Source of the DNA: Eutrema japonicum
Taxonomy: Eukaryota; Streptophyta; Magnoliopsida; Brassicales; Brassicaceae
Assembly (NCBI GenBank): GCA_030161315.1
Contig: BSQW01000001.1
Span: 21,636,288 to 21,700,287, forward strand
Length of the DNA stretch: 64,000 nucleotides
Direction: 5' to 3'
The position numbers and the translations under genes were made by a program. The notes beneath the pieces are model-generated. The model worked only from the letters and a program-made list of their open reading frames with translations, was not told the origin of the DNA and made no database searches. Within the stretch, counting starts at the first letter, position 1, and every line of letters begins with the position of its first letter. Positions 33,825 through 46,121 of this stretch are shown here, one piece after another.

Positions 33825-36800
33825 ATGTTTAGGCATGGTAAAAAATTTGCAGCATCAAGTGCATTTGCCTCGGCAAACTCTGTTGTTAAGTTCAATGGGC
33901 AGAATTATGCGGAATGGTCTGAGCAGATTAGGTTCTCTTTGGGAGTAATGTCCCTAGACCAAACCATTCTCACTGATGATGAGCCAACAGCCCTTACTGA
34001 TGATAGCTCCGAACTGGACAAGTCTCGTTTCGAGATATGGGAGTGATCGAACAGGCTGTGTTTAAATTTGCTGAGAATGACGATGGCAGATAATATTAAG
34101 CCATCTATGCCTAAAACAGAGAAAGCTAGGGAATTCATGCTTAAGATTAACGAACAATCCCAATCGGATTTGGCGGACAAGTCAATTGTGGGAAGTCTCA
34201 TGAGTGAGCTTACTACGATAAGGTTTGACTGGTCTAGGCCAATCCATGATCACGTTACACACATGTCGAATTTAGCATCTAAGCTGACATCTATGGGAAT
34301 GGAGGTCCATGAGTCTTTCTTGGTCCAGTTCATTATCAACTCCCTTCCTATTGAATATAGCCAGTTCCAGGTGAATTACAACACCCTTAAGGAAAAATGG
34401 AACTTTCAAGAAATAAAAGCTATGGTAATTCAGGAAGAGGGGAGGTTGAAGAAAATGAAGGATCAAGTTGTAATGATCGCGGGCCTTGGTAATGTTGGTG
34501 CAAGTAGCAGCTCCAAGAAACCAAGTAAAAAGGGCAAGAAAAGGGATAAGGAGGTCAATAAGGGAGCCGAGAGCCAAATCCGTAAAACTGTGAAGTGTTT
34601 CTTTTGCAAAAAGGAAGGTCATATCAAGAAAGATTGTCCTAAGAGACAGGCATGGTTTGACAAGAAAGGTACAAAACATTTATTTGTTTGTTCTGAATTG
34701 AATCTTGTTGAAGTGCCTCATAATACTTGGTGGTTAGATTCTGGTGCATCTACTCATGTGTCTCATGTTAAACATGGATTCAAATCAATCCAGCCAATAA
34801 AGGGACCTGATCATTTCTTGTTCATGGGAAACAGGATGAAGGCACATATAGAAGGCATAGGGACTTATAGTTTGATCTTAAATACTGGATGTACTTTAGA
34901 TCTTGATAATTGTCTCTATGTATCTGAATGTGCAAGAAATCTTGTTTCTGTAAGTAGGTTGGATGATTTAGGTTTTAATTTCAAGATTGGTAATGGTGTG
35001 TTTAGTTTGTACCGAAAGAATTACTTTTATGGTAATGGTACTTTGTATGATTCACTATATCGTTTTAATCTTGATGAATATTTTGCGGAATCCCTATTTA
35101 ATGTTGAGAACCATGGAATTAAACGAAGTTCATCAAATGAAAGCTCAGCTTTATTGTGGCATAAAAGATTGGGTCACATATCAAAAAATCGAATGATGAG
35201 GTTAGTGAAAAGTGAAATACTACCTCCATTAGATTTTAGTGACCTTGATGTATGTTTAGAATGTATTAAAGGAAAACATACTAAACACATCACAAAGAAA
35301 CCAGCTACAAGAAGTACACAACTCTTAGGGTTAATACACACAGATATATGCGGTCCATTTGATGCTCCGTCATGGAGTGGTGAAAAATATTTTATCACCT
35401 TTATTGATGACTTCTCACGGTTCGGATACACTTATATGTTGCATGAAAAGGCTAAATCAGTGGATGTATTGGAAATTTTCATTGATGAAGTAGAAAGGCA
35501 ACTTGAAAAGAAAGTGAAAATTGTGAGGAGTGATAGAGGTGGTGAATACTAAGGAAAATTCACCGAAAATGGACAATGTCCTGGTCCCTTCGCCAAACTT
35601 CTAGAAAGAAAATGTATTTGTGCTCAATACACAATGCCTGGTACACTTCAACAAAACGGTGTAGCTGAAAGGCGCAATCGTACTCTAATGGAAATGGTAA
35701 GGAGTATGATGAGTAAATGTAATTTACCTATATCCTTGTGGATTTATGCATTGAGAACTGCAACGTATGTCTTGAATCGGGTTCCTAGTAAGGCAGTTCC
35801 TAAGACACCTTTTGAACTGTGGACAGGAAGGAAACCTAGTTTAAGGCACTTACGTGTCTGGGGTTGTCCAGCAGAGGTAAGACTATACAATCCACATGAA
35901 AAGAAACTAGACTCTAGGACAGTTAGTGGATTTTTCATTGGCTATCCGGAAAAGTCTAAAGGTTATACATTTTACTGTCCTAACCATAGTACGAGAATAG
36001 TCGAAACAGGGAATGCTAGGTTCATTGAAATTGATCAATCTAGTGGGAGTTCAGAATCTCGGGGGGTGATAATTAAAGAAATAAAAATTGGAGATTCTTC
36101 ACATGGAGATTCTTCAACTAATGTATCACCTGAGGTTATGGTTCCTATTGTTGCTATTCAGCCCAATGTAACAATGGGAGAACATAATGAAGAAATAATC
36201 CCACTAGGTCAAGAAACAACCAATGAACCAGTCACGATTCAAGAAATGGATATTGTGCCACAAGAACCATTAAGGCGATCTATTAGGGAAAGAAGATCTT
36301 CCATAAATGATGATTATGTGGTTTACAGTATTGAGAATGAATGTGACATGAGCCTAGATAAGGACCCGTTAACATTCAAGAAAGCTATGAAAGGTGACAA
36401 TTCTGATAAATGGTTAATTGCCTCGGAAGAAGAAATTTCTTCCATGGGTGTGAACAAAGTATGGGACCTAGTAGAGTTACCTGATGGATTCAGACCTGTT
36501 GGTTGTAAGTGGATATTTAAAACCAAAAGGGACTCGAAAGGTAACATAGAAAGATACAAGGCTCGCCTTGTTGCTAAGGGTTTCACACAGAAAGATGGCA
36601 TTGACTATACCGAGACCTTTTCTCCCGTTTCTAAGAAGGACTCTTTGAGAATTGTTTTAAGCTTGGTGGCTCATTATGATTTAGAGCTTCACCAAATGGA
36701 TGTTTAGACTGCCTTTCTTAATGGTGAACTTGAGGAAGAAGTTTATATGGGCCAACCCGAGGGATTTGTGACCGCAGGTAAAGAAAATTTGGTATGTAGG

Positions 36801-37218
36801 CTGAGAAAGTCAATATATGGTTTGAAACAGGGTAACATAGAAAGATACAAGGCTCGCCTTGTTGCTAAGGGATTCACACAGAAATATGGCATTGACTATA
36901 CCGAGACCTTCTCTCCCGTTTCTAAGAAGGACTCTTTGAGAATTGTTTTAAGCTTGGTGGCTCATTATGATTTAGAGCTTCACCAAATGGATGTTAAGAC
37001 TGCCTTTCTTAATGGTGAACTTGAGGAAGAAGTTTATATGGACCAACCCGAGGGATTTGTGACCGCAGGTAAAGAAAATTTGGTGTGTAGGCTGAGAAAG
37101 TAAATATATGGTTTGAAACAGGGTAACATAGAAAGATACAAGGCTCGCCTTGTTGCTAAGGGATTCACACAGAAAGATGGCATTGACTATACCGAGACCT
37201 TCTCTCCCATCTCTAAGA
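33825..37218 (+). pseudogene. Copia gag-pol, 5' part (gag, protease, integrase, start of RT), with stops
   Basis: One frame runs through the whole segment. The gag part (NGQNYAEWSEQIRFSLG, near 33895) is followed by a CCHC zinc knuckle (CFFCKKEGHIKKDC, about 34598), the aspartic protease active site (WWLDSGASTHVSH, about 34729), a GAG-pre-integrase HH segment (LLWHKRLGHIS), the integrase core (HTDICGPF...FIDDFSRFGY...SDRGGEY, about 35335-35549; then ENGVAERRNRTLME-type LQQNGVAERRNRTLMEMV) and RT start (FKTKRDSKGNIERYKARLVA). In-frame stops: TGA at 34044, TAA at 35550, TAG at 36705 and TAA at 37101. It is cut at 37221 by the gypsy insertion and continues at 44025. Not functional. Confidence 0.9.
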
Positions 37219-37221
37219 AGG
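36541..37221 (+). repeat. 291-bp in-frame tandem triplication in copia RT
   Basis: GTAACATAGAAAGATACAAG starts at 36541, 36832 and 37123, a 291-bp (97-codon) step. Each unit encodes the same RT stretch from GNIERYKARLVAKGF to CRLRKSIYGLKQ. Unit 3 is split by the gypsy element and its remainder resumes at 44025. Units 2 and 3 share GGATTCACACAG where unit 1 has GGTTTCACACAG. Confidence 0.93.
37217..37221. repeat. Gypsy target-site duplication, left (GAAGG)
   Basis: GAAGG recurs at 44025-44029; the uninterrupted copia sequence in units 1 and 2 reads CTAAGAAGGACTCTTTG, confirming the insertion point. Confidence 0.9.
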
Positions 37222-38053
37222 TGATATGATCATGGAAAGCAAGGAAGCTGAGGAAGCAGAAGCAGACAAGGAGCTGGAGCCAGTTGGAGTGATCACTCGA
37301 TCCAGAGCTAAGGAGATGGCAAGTGAAGCTCACTCACTCCTACTTCACTCATTCACTCTCACTCACTCATCACTCAATCTGCCATCGATCCAAGTCTTCA
37401 ACATCTCCACTTTGAAGACTACACCCGGCCCTGAAGACTAAGTAACTTAGGTGAGGATTCTGTACTCTTTTCCATGTTGAGTTTTGTCCCACTGGGTTTT
37501 CTCAACATGGTTTTTAACGAGGCAGATGAATCACTACGTCGAGTTATTTAGGAAATCACGACCAATGGGTAATAATGTACAAGTCACATTGACTATGTAC
37601 TTAGTTGTTTTAGAGGTGCACCGAGTAGGAGCCTTATGGCTGGGACGCCTCGCTGTTTTATTCAAGTTTTAAACACCTTGTAGTTTTATTTCAAACGCTC
37701 TGTAGTTAGGGTTTTGTCGAGTTGGGTTGATTTATAAAACCCAAATCACGCCTCCTTTGTTCTTTAGCGAAGAATTTAGATGCAATTGCACAAACAGAGT
37801 TTCTTCTCTCAACCTGATTCCTTGATTACCTTCATTGAATTCGAGTTTTCTCTACACTTGTGAATCAGAAAACTCTTCTATTTGTTCTATATCACCCAAT
37901 CATTCAAAACTATCCACAAAACCACTCTCACCATCTATCAACTCATCACGATCGCAATATCCTACCAGCCCATCCCCATCGTCGCGATTCCCCTATTGCA
38001 GATTCGTCTTCATCAGCCTTCCTCCGGAGTTGATCTAACAGGGACGCGTCAAG
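37222..38053 (+). repeat. Gypsy 5' LTR (832 bp)
   Basis: Starts TGATATGATCATGG and ends about GACGCGTCAAG; the exact 3' border is uncertain by a few bases because the PBS begins TGG right after. Confidence 0.9.
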
Positions 38054-38065
38054 TGGTATCAGAGC
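38054..38065 (+). promoter_or_regulatory. Gypsy primer-binding site (initiator tRNA-Met)
   Basis: TGGTATCAGAGC immediately after the 5' LTR. Confidence 0.85.
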
Positions 38066-38582
38066 TCGCTCTGGACCAAAGGCTGAGTTCTCTCTAACCC
38101 TAACTCCTTAGTTTCGCGATTGCAGGTCTTAAACCTAGGGTTGTCGCGATTGCAGGTTGTTGTTGCTAGACTACTAGGACTTGTCGAATTGCTGTGTTAT
38201 TCGTTTATCATCTTAGGTTGCTAGTGTTCTGTGCTAGTTAGTTTCAAAAAAAAAAAAAGAGGAGAAATCGCATCATCCCTAGGCCACATAGCATCTGTTT
38301 TCGCGAATTGCTTGCTCTTAGAAAAAACCTAGGTTTTGTGTTATTTTTCTTTGTTGTCTTAGGTCGCGTTTTGTTTAGGTTTCGTCTAGGATCATTGGTT
38401 GTTGCTGTTCTGTTTTGTTTTTAGGCCTGCATAGCTGCATAGATAAGTGCATAGTCTTAGTTCTGTTGCATCTCATTACCTGCATCAAATCGAACCTGCA
38501 TCAATTAGTATCTGCATCAAATCTGTTTGCGATTTCATTTAAGACCAGATTACTGCGAGTTGTTGTTTGATTCTCAGGTACC

Positions 38583-41500
38583 ATGGAGCTTTCAGCTGAG
38601 ACCACGGCAGCCCTGAACAAAGCTATGGCCGAACAAATCCGAGAGTCAAATCAGGCTGTGACAATACAACTCACTCAACAGATTGAACAGCTTAATGAGA
38701 AGTTTGAAGCCCAAATTAGTGGTATTCTCAAGGATCCGAGTTCAAGTGGGGATGAGTCTTCAGATACACCAACTCCCTCAGAGGCTATACGCATCACTAA
38801 GGGCAAAGGAAAGATTGGAGCCTCTTCTCGAAAACCTAGACTTGATACCAGACCTAAAGCCAAGACTCATCGAAGTCAATTTGGGAGCAGAGACACTCTG
38901 TCTAGGAAACGAGGTGATGACAGAGCTGGAGGACATCCAGCACAAAGGCATCGTAGAGGAGAGTATATAGCTGGGCACCGAGTCTTCATGGGAACTGACC
39001 CAGAAGACTATGAAGATGGAGAAGCTTTTGATCATAGTCAAGAGACATTGAGAAGAAGAGGTGAGGGCAGAGGTAATGGCAGAGACTATGATCCTTTAAG
39101 ATAGCAGCTAAACCATATCAAGGTTCAATACCCTCCCTTCTATGGCACCAACGACCCAGAAGTATACCTTGATTGGGAAAGGAAGATGGAATCGAATTTT
39201 TCGGTTCAAGGCACCTATGAGCTTAACAAGGTGAAGATAGCTGTCTCTGAATTCAGTGGTTACGCTCTTTTGTGGTGGGAACAGCTGGGAATTACTAGAC
39301 AACGACACAGAGAGCCTCCTGTTACTACCTGGACTCAACTAATCACGCAGATGAGAAGGAGATTCGTGCCTGCACACTATCAAAGAGAGCTCCTACACAA
39401 GCTTAGACGTCTCAATCAGGGCACAAAATCAGTTAGAGACTACTTCCAGGAATTGGAAACGTTGATGATCAGGGCTGACCTGAATGAGAGTGACGACATG
39501 GTACTGTCACGATTCCTTGGAGGATTAAACAGAGAGATTCAAGACAAGGTGGAACTGCAGAGTTATGGAGATTTACAAGAGCTGGTGCATAAGGCAGAGT
39601 TGATTGAATCGCAGATTAAGAGAAGGATTGGGAGAACAACATTCACTCCTAACATCCCAAAGCCTAGAGATATCAGCAAACCAGCCTACACCAGAGACAC
39701 TAAGCCTACAACACAGACAGTTAAAGAAGAGATCAAGACTGAGTTTAAACCCAGAAGTGGAACCTCTACTAGTAACATTAGGTGCTTTAAATGTCAAGGC
39801 ATGGGACACTACTCCAGAGACTGTCCTAACAAGAAGATGTTTCTGCTTCAAGAAGGAGGACAGATTGTTCCTCAAGACAGTTCAGGAGGCGAGACAGATA
39901 CTGAGTCAGTAGAAGAAGAAGAAGAACCAGCAGCAGTTGGAGAGATGCTTGTAGCACGCAGAACACTAAGTGTTCAGGTTCACCCAGATGATAGAGAGCA
40001 GCGTGAGAACCTCTTCCATACTAGATGTGTAGTTCAAGACAAGGTCTGTACCTTGATTGTAGATGGAGGAAGTTGCACCAATGCTGCTAGTGAAGAGATG
40101 GTACAGAAACTCAATCTGAAGACTACGCCACACCCTAGGCCATATCAGCTACAATGGCTGAACAACAAGGGCGCTTTAACTGTCTCACAGCAAGTGTTAG
40201 TCAAGCTAGCAATTGGGAAGTATGAAGATGAGTTGCTGTGTGATGTAATCCCAATGAAGTCTAGTCATGTTCTCCTGGGCAGGCCGTGGCAATTCGACAG
40301 AAGAGTTATGCATGATGGCTACACCAACAAGCAGTCCTTTGAGTTCAAAGGGCGCAAAGTCACTCTTCTGCCTCTAACACCGAGTGAAATCTACAAGGAC
40401 CAGCTGCATATGAGTCGCCAGGATAAGGAGAAGGTGTCGAACAGCCTCTACATCAATCACAGTGAATTCTCTGAACTTTTTGATCCTGAATTAACTACTT
40501 TTATGTTTGTGTACAAGGACATCCTTGTTAGTACTAACCAATCACAGGAGCTTCCTAGTGCTATGACAGAGATTTTACAGGAATACGGGGATGTTTTTCC
40601 AGAAGAGATACCACCAGGCTTGCCTCCAATTCGAGGAATAGAGCACCAGATCGATTTTGTACCAGGTTCTGCCTTGCCTAACAGACCAGCATATCGAACT
40701 AATCCAGTAGAGACCAAGGAGCTGCAGATACAAGTGGAAGAGTTGATGAGTAAAGGACATATACGAGAGAGTTTGAGTCCTTGTGCAGTACCTGTTCTGC
40801 TAGTTCCTAAGAAAGATGGGACTTGGAGGATGTGTGTGGACTGCCGAGCTATCAACAACATAACAGTGAAGTATAGACATCCAATTCCAAGACTAGATGA
40901 CATGCTGGATGAGCTGTGTGAGTCTACAATCTTCTCCAAAATCGACTTGAAGAGTGGGTATCACCAGATCAGAATGAAGGAGGGAGATGAGTGGAAGACA
41001 GCATTCAAGACCAAGCAGGGGCTATATGAATGGCTGGTTATGCCGTTTGGTCTCACCAACGCTCCTAGCACCTTCATGAGGCTGATGAATCACGCCTTGC
41101 GACCCTTTATTGGCGTGTTCGTAGTGGTCTATTTCGACGATATACTCATCTACAGTAAAGGTTTAGAGGAGCATCTAAACCACATCAGATCGGTTCTAGA
41201 TGTTCTTCGCTCTCAATCTCTCTTTGCTAACTTTTCTAAGTGTTCTTTTTGTACTAATGAAGTTGTTTTTTTAGGCTTTGTAGTAAGTGCAAAAGGAGTT
41301 AAAGTAGATGAAGAAAAGATCAAAGCTATCAAGGAATGGCCGACTCCTAAGAGTGTGGGAGAGGTCCGAAGTTTTCATGGCTTAGCAGGATTCTACAGAC
41401 GTTTTGTTCGCAATTTCAGCTCCATAGCTGCACCATTGACAGAAGTTATCAAGAAAGAAGTGGGATTCAAGTGGGGAGACGCACAAGAGCAGGCTTTTAC

Positions 41501-43091
41501 AGTCCTTAAAGAGAAGCTTATCAATTCACCTCTCCTAGTACTTCCAGACTTTTTGAAAATGTTTGAAGTAGAATGTGATGCATCTGGAATTGGTATAGGC
41601 GCTGTGTTGATGCAGGATAGGAAACCGGTGGCTTACTTCAGTGAGAAGCTGGGAGGATCAACCCTCAACTATCCTACATACGACAAGGAGCTCTATGCAT
41701 TGGTTCGAGCTCTTCAAACGTGGCAGCACTACCTGTGGCCCAAAGAATTCGTCATTCACACAGACCATGAGTCTCTGAAGTACCTCAAAGGACAGCAGAA
41801 GCTCAACAAGAGACATGCCAGGTGGATGGAGTTCATTGAGACATTCCCATACATTGTTAAGTACAAGAAAGGTAAGGATAATGTAGTCGCAGATGCATTA
41901 TCCAGAAGGTACACTCTTGTCTCTACTTTATCTTCGAAAATTGATGGATTGGAACATATAATAGCTCTGTACGAAACTGACCTTGATTTTGCCGAGAACT
42001 ATGGCAAATGTCATAAGTTTGCTTTTGAGAAATACTTTAGGCAGGATGGATACTTGTTCTACAACAACAGGCTGTGCATACCACGAGGGTCAATCAGAGA
42101 GCTGCTAGTTCGAGAAGCTCATAGTGGTGGACTAGCTGGACATTTCGGTATATCAAAGACTCTACTTGCACTGCAGGATCGTTTCTACTGGCCTAACATG
42201 AAGTCGGACGTCGAGAAGGTTTGTTCTAGGTGTGCTGTTTGCAAGATGGCAAAGAGTAAAGTACAGCCTCACGGTTTGTATACCCCTCTACCTATTCCTT
42301 CTCAACCTTGGACTCATATATCTATGGATTTTGTATTGGGCTTACCTCGAACCAGAAATGGTAGAGATTCGATTTTTGTAGTTGTTGACAGGTTTAGCAA
42401 GATGGCTCACTTCATTGCTAGTCACAAGACAGATGATGCTGTTAGTGTAGCTAATTTGTTTTTCAGGGAGATAGTACGTCTGCACGACATACCTCAAGAG
42501 ATAGTGTCAGACCGAGACACCAAGTTTCTAGGACACTTCTGGAGAACGTTATGGGCGAAGCTAGGAACTAAGCTGGCCTTTTCCACTACTTGTCATCCTC
42601 AGACTGATGGCCAGACAGAGGTGGTGAATAGGACGTTGTCTACACTCCTCAGGGCATTGGTGAAAGATAATATCATGTCCTGGGAAGCCTGCTTACCACA
42701 CGTAGAGTTTGCCTATAATCACGCTAAGCACTCTGCAACTCTATTCTCTCCTTTTGAAATCGTCTATGGTTTTAACCCTCAATCACCTCTAGACTTGATC
42801 TCTTTGCCTTTAAGTGTTCAATGTAGTTTAGATGGTACAGCAAAGGCTGCACAGGTCAGGGAGATACACGCAAAAGTCAAGGAGAACATAGAGAAGAAGA
42901 CTAAGCAGTATGAGAAACAAGCAAACAAGGGCAGGAAGGAGATGGTCTTTGAAGAAGGTGACTTGGTGTGGATTCATCTACGCAAGGACAGATTTCCAGA
43001 AGAGAGAAAGAGCAAACTGATGCCGCGAGTTGATGGACCCTTTGAAGTCGTCAAGAGGATCAACAACAATGCCTATCAGATCGATCTCTAA
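38583..43091 (+). CDS. Gypsy gag-pol polyprotein with an in-frame UAG
   Basis: ATG at 38583 opens 173 codons closed by TAG at 39102; the same frame then continues without break from there to a TAA at 43089. Order in the long part: retrotransposon gag (ALLWWEQL...REPPVTTW...RRFVPAHYQRELLHKLRRL), CCHC knuckle (CFKCQGMGHYSRDC), protease (LIVDGGSCTNAAS), RT (FSKIDLKSGYHQIRM and VVYFDDILIYSK), RNase H (FEVECDASGIGIGAVLMQ), integrase zinc binding (HSGGLAGHFGISKTLLALQ...CSRCAVC) and core (SMDFVLGLP, FVVVDRFSKMAHF, VSDRDTKFLGHFW). The TAG is followed by CAGCTA, which fits the CARYYA leaky-stop context. After the TAA the frame stays open into the 3' LTR to 43409 (NPFQEGGDD...ITRSRAKEM), so the TAA is probably premature. 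No chromodomain seen. Confidence 0.9.
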
Positions 43092-43177
43092 GGTAAGTAT
43101 AACGTATCTCCATCGTTCAATGTTTCTGACTTGCTTCCTTATCTTGCAGATTTCGATTTGAGGACAAATCCTTTTCA

Positions 43178-43189
43178 AGAGGGAGGGGA
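43178..43189 (+). promoter_or_regulatory. Gypsy polypurine tract
   Basis: AGAGGGAGGGGA directly before the 3' LTR; primes plus-strand synthesis. The pol reading frame runs through it. Confidence 0.8.
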
Positions 43190-44021
43190 TGATATGATCA
43201 TGGAAAGCAAGGAAGCTGAGGAAGCAGAAGCAGACAAGGAGCTGGAGCCAGTTGGAGTGATCACTCGATCCAGAGCTAAGGAGATGGCAAGTGAAGCTCA
43301 CTCACTCCTACTTCACTCATTCACTCTCACTCACTCATCACTCAATCTGCCATCGATCCAAGTCTTCAACATCTCCACTTTGAAGACTACACCCGGCCCT
43401 GAAGACTAAGTAACTTAGGTGAGGATTCTGTACTCTTTTCCATGTTGAGTTTTGTCCCACTGGGTTTTCTCAACATGGTTTTTAACGAGGCAGATGAATC
43501 ACTACGTCGAGTTATTTAGGAAATCACGACCAATGGGTAATAATGTACAAGTCACATTGACTATGTACTTAGTTGTTTTAGAGGTGCACCGAGTAGGAGC
43601 CTTATGGCTGGGACGCCTCGCTGTTTTATTCAAGTTTTAAACACCTTGTAGTTTTATTTCAAACGCTCTGTAGTTAGGGTTTTGTCGAGTTGGGTTGATT
43701 TATAAAACCCAAATCACGCCTCCTTTGTTCTTTAGCGAAGAATTTAGATGCAATTGCACAAACAGAGTTTCTTCTCTCAACCTGATTCCTTGATTACCTT
43801 CATTGAATTCGAGTTTTCTCTACACTTGTGAATCAGAAAACTCTTCTATTTGTTCTATATCACCCAATCATTCAAAACTATCCACAAAACCACTCTCACC
43901 ATCTATCAACTCATCACGATCGCAATATCCTACCAGCCCATCCCCATCGTCGCGATTCCCCTATTGCAGATTCGTCTTCATCAGCTTTCCTCCGGAGTTG
44001 ATCTAACAGGGACGCGTCAAG
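43190..44021 (+). repeat. Gypsy 3' LTR (832 bp)
   Basis: Same length and almost the same sequence as 37222-38053. It also encodes the C-terminal tail of the pol frame (to 43409). Confidence 0.92.
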
Positions 44022-44024
44022 TGT

Positions 44025-45330
44025 GAAGGACTCTTTGAGAATTGTTTTAAGCTTGGTGGCTCATTATGATTTAGAGCTTCACCAAATGGATGTTAAGACT
44101 GCCTTTCTTAATGGTGAACTTGAGGAAGAAGTTTATATGGACCAACCCGAGGGATTTGTGACCGCAGGTAAAGAAAATTTGGTGTGTAGGATGAGAAAGT
44201 CAATATATGGTTTGAAACAAGCTTCCAGGCAATGGTACCTAAAGTTCGATAATACCATTTTGTCGTATGGATTTGTAGAAGTCATCGTTGATCGATGCAT
44301 ATACATGAAAATTAATGGGAGCAAGTTTGTTATATTGGTCTTGTATGTTGATGACATTTTATTGGCTGCTAATGACATGGGCATGATGTGTGACGTAAAA
44401 AGTTATCTCTCTAAGAACTTTGAAATGAAGCATATGGGTGAGGCTTCCTATGTGATCGGCATTGAGATCATAAGAGATAGATCACAAGGTTTGTTAGGAA
44501 TGTCTCAGAAAGGATACATAGAAAAGGTCTTGGAGAGATATGGGATGGATAAATGCACTCCACAAAAGGTTCCAATTCAGAAAGGGGATAAGTTTAGTAA
44601 AAAACAGTGTCCTAAGAATGAATTGGAACGTAAGGAAATGAAGTTTCTTCCCTATGCTTCAGTGGTTGGGAGTCTGAACTACGTTTAGACATGTACTAGA
44701 CCAGATATCAGTTTCGCTGTTGGTATGCTTGGTCGATATAAAAGTAATCCCGGTAAAGACCACTGGAAGACTGCAAAGAAGGTTCTCAGGTACTTGCAAG
44801 GGGCCAAAGAGTTCATGCTTACATATAAGAGGTCCAACAGTTTGGAAGTTATTGGATATTCAGATTCAGACTATGTTGGATGCGTCGATAGCAGAAAATC
44901 GACGTTTGGCTATCTGTTCCTTTTAGCAGGGGGAGCGGTGTCATGGAAAAGTGCGAAGCAGTCTGTCATTGCTACTTCCACTATGGAGGCCGAATTCGTG
45001 GCATGCTTTGAAGCCACGGTTCATGCTTTGTGGTTGCCGAACTTTATCTCAGGACTTGGAATTGTCGACAGTATTGCCAAGCCGCTGAGAATGTATTGTG
45101 ATAATTCCGCAGCTGTCTTCTTCTAAAAAAATGACAAGTACACTAAAGGAGCTAAGCACATGGAAGTGAAATTATTGTCCGTTAAAGAAGAAGTGCAGAA
45201 ACGTAGAGTAACATTTGAGCATATAAGAACAGATCAAATGGTAGCTGATCCGTTGACTAAAGGGCTACCACCCGGTGTGTTCATTGGCCATGTAGAACGC
45301 ATGGGTATTTTAGATAAGACCTTGTTGTAA
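44025..45330 (+). pseudogene. Copia gag-pol, 3' part (RT core and RNase H), with stops
   Basis: Resumes the copia frame after the gypsy element: DSLRIVLSLVAHYDLELHQM, then VKTAFLNGELEEEVYMDQP, YGLKQASRQWYLKF, the catalytic YVDD in LYVDDILLAANDMG (about 44346), SVVGSLNYV followed by TAG (44686), then TRPDISFAVGML, and RNase H (GYSDSDYVGCVDSRKSTFGY, SWKSAKQSVIATSTMEAEF). TAA at 45124 precedes the last part (KNDKYTKGAKHMEVK ... DPLTKGLPP), which ends at 45330. Broken by two stops and the upstream lesions. Confidence 0.9.
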
Positions 45331-45695
45331 TGTGCTTGTTGCTAAAAATGTTGTGACTCGGATTGATATCATTTAATTTTACGTTTGCTGCTATTATGTA
45401 TATGTTATCAATTAATAATGTACATGTTAAGTTTGGATAACATATGAAGTTGAGATTTTCTGCTTCTCTCAACATTTAAAATTTTGAGAATTTCCATTGA
45501 TCTCAATATTTAAGAAATAGTAAGCTCAGGGTTGGTATGTGGTGATGGAAGGGAACCCATTGACATAAATATAATGGGCAACCGCCATGGCTCGGGCAAT
45601 TTTGTTCTTACGGTATTTTAAGGTTGAACTTGACATTTTGGCGAGCATGTTAGTATGTTAAACCATTGAGTTAACACAACGGCCAAGTGGGAGAA
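45331..45695 (+). other. Copia 3' untranslated part and polypurine tract
   Basis: No coding sequence. It ends in GGCCAAGTGGGAGAA right before the 3' LTR, a typical copia polypurine tract. Confidence 0.75.
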
Positions 45696-46121
45696 TGTAA
45701 GAATACTTCGGTATTAATACACTCGTATTAGTGTGTGGCCGATGTGTATCCGGTTTAACAATATGGTCAAGTCAACATTTAAGTTATAGTTCTAATACAT
45801 GTATGACGAAACCGTGATGGTTCGGTCTCGATTTATGAGTATTAGAATGGGTGTGTAAGATAACCCTCTTCCCTTACCACATATGTATTTATGTTCTTAA
45901 TGTGTATGTGTATAAGTAGTGATTTAATTATACACATACATATAGTTATGAATGAAAGGTTGTGATTAAATTAAAGGGTACAACTTGGTGTCTTTCCATC
46001 CCCATTTTCGTCCATATATATGTAGGGGATGGAGACATTGTTTGAAGTAAGTTTTTTCTAACATCCTTTAACACAACATAAAAAGAAATCAATTCATAAA
46101 GGGAAGAACAAGTTCTGGGAT
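45696..46121 (+). repeat. Copia 3' LTR, first part (interrupted)
   Basis: Aligns with 32358 onwards. It stops at ...TTCTGGGAT, where another element is inserted; GGGAT (46117-46121) is duplicated at 51846. Confidence 0.93.

Larger units (their letters stand above)
37222..44021 (+). mobile_element. Ty3/gypsy LTR retrotransposon, young, nested in copia RT
   Basis: Two 832-bp LTRs (37222-38053 and 43190-44021) differ, by eye, at one base (C at 38018, T at 43986). PBS TGGTATCAGAGC follows the 5' LTR, and a polypurine tract (AGAGGGAGGGGA) precedes the 3' LTR. Internal order gag-protease-RT-RNase H-integrase is gypsy type. The coding frame is nearly whole, with a TAG near the start and a TAA near the end. 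Three extra bases (TGT) separate the 3' LTR from the GAAGG duplication. Confidence 0.95.

Noticed and set aside
34272..34679. 135-codon minus-strand frame in copia gag
   Set aside because: Antisense shadow of the gag coding region.
37226..37441. Frame MIMESKEAEEAEADKELEPV in the gypsy 5' LTR as a separate gene
   Set aside because: It is the LTR copy of the pol C-terminal tail, seen in context at the 3' LTR.
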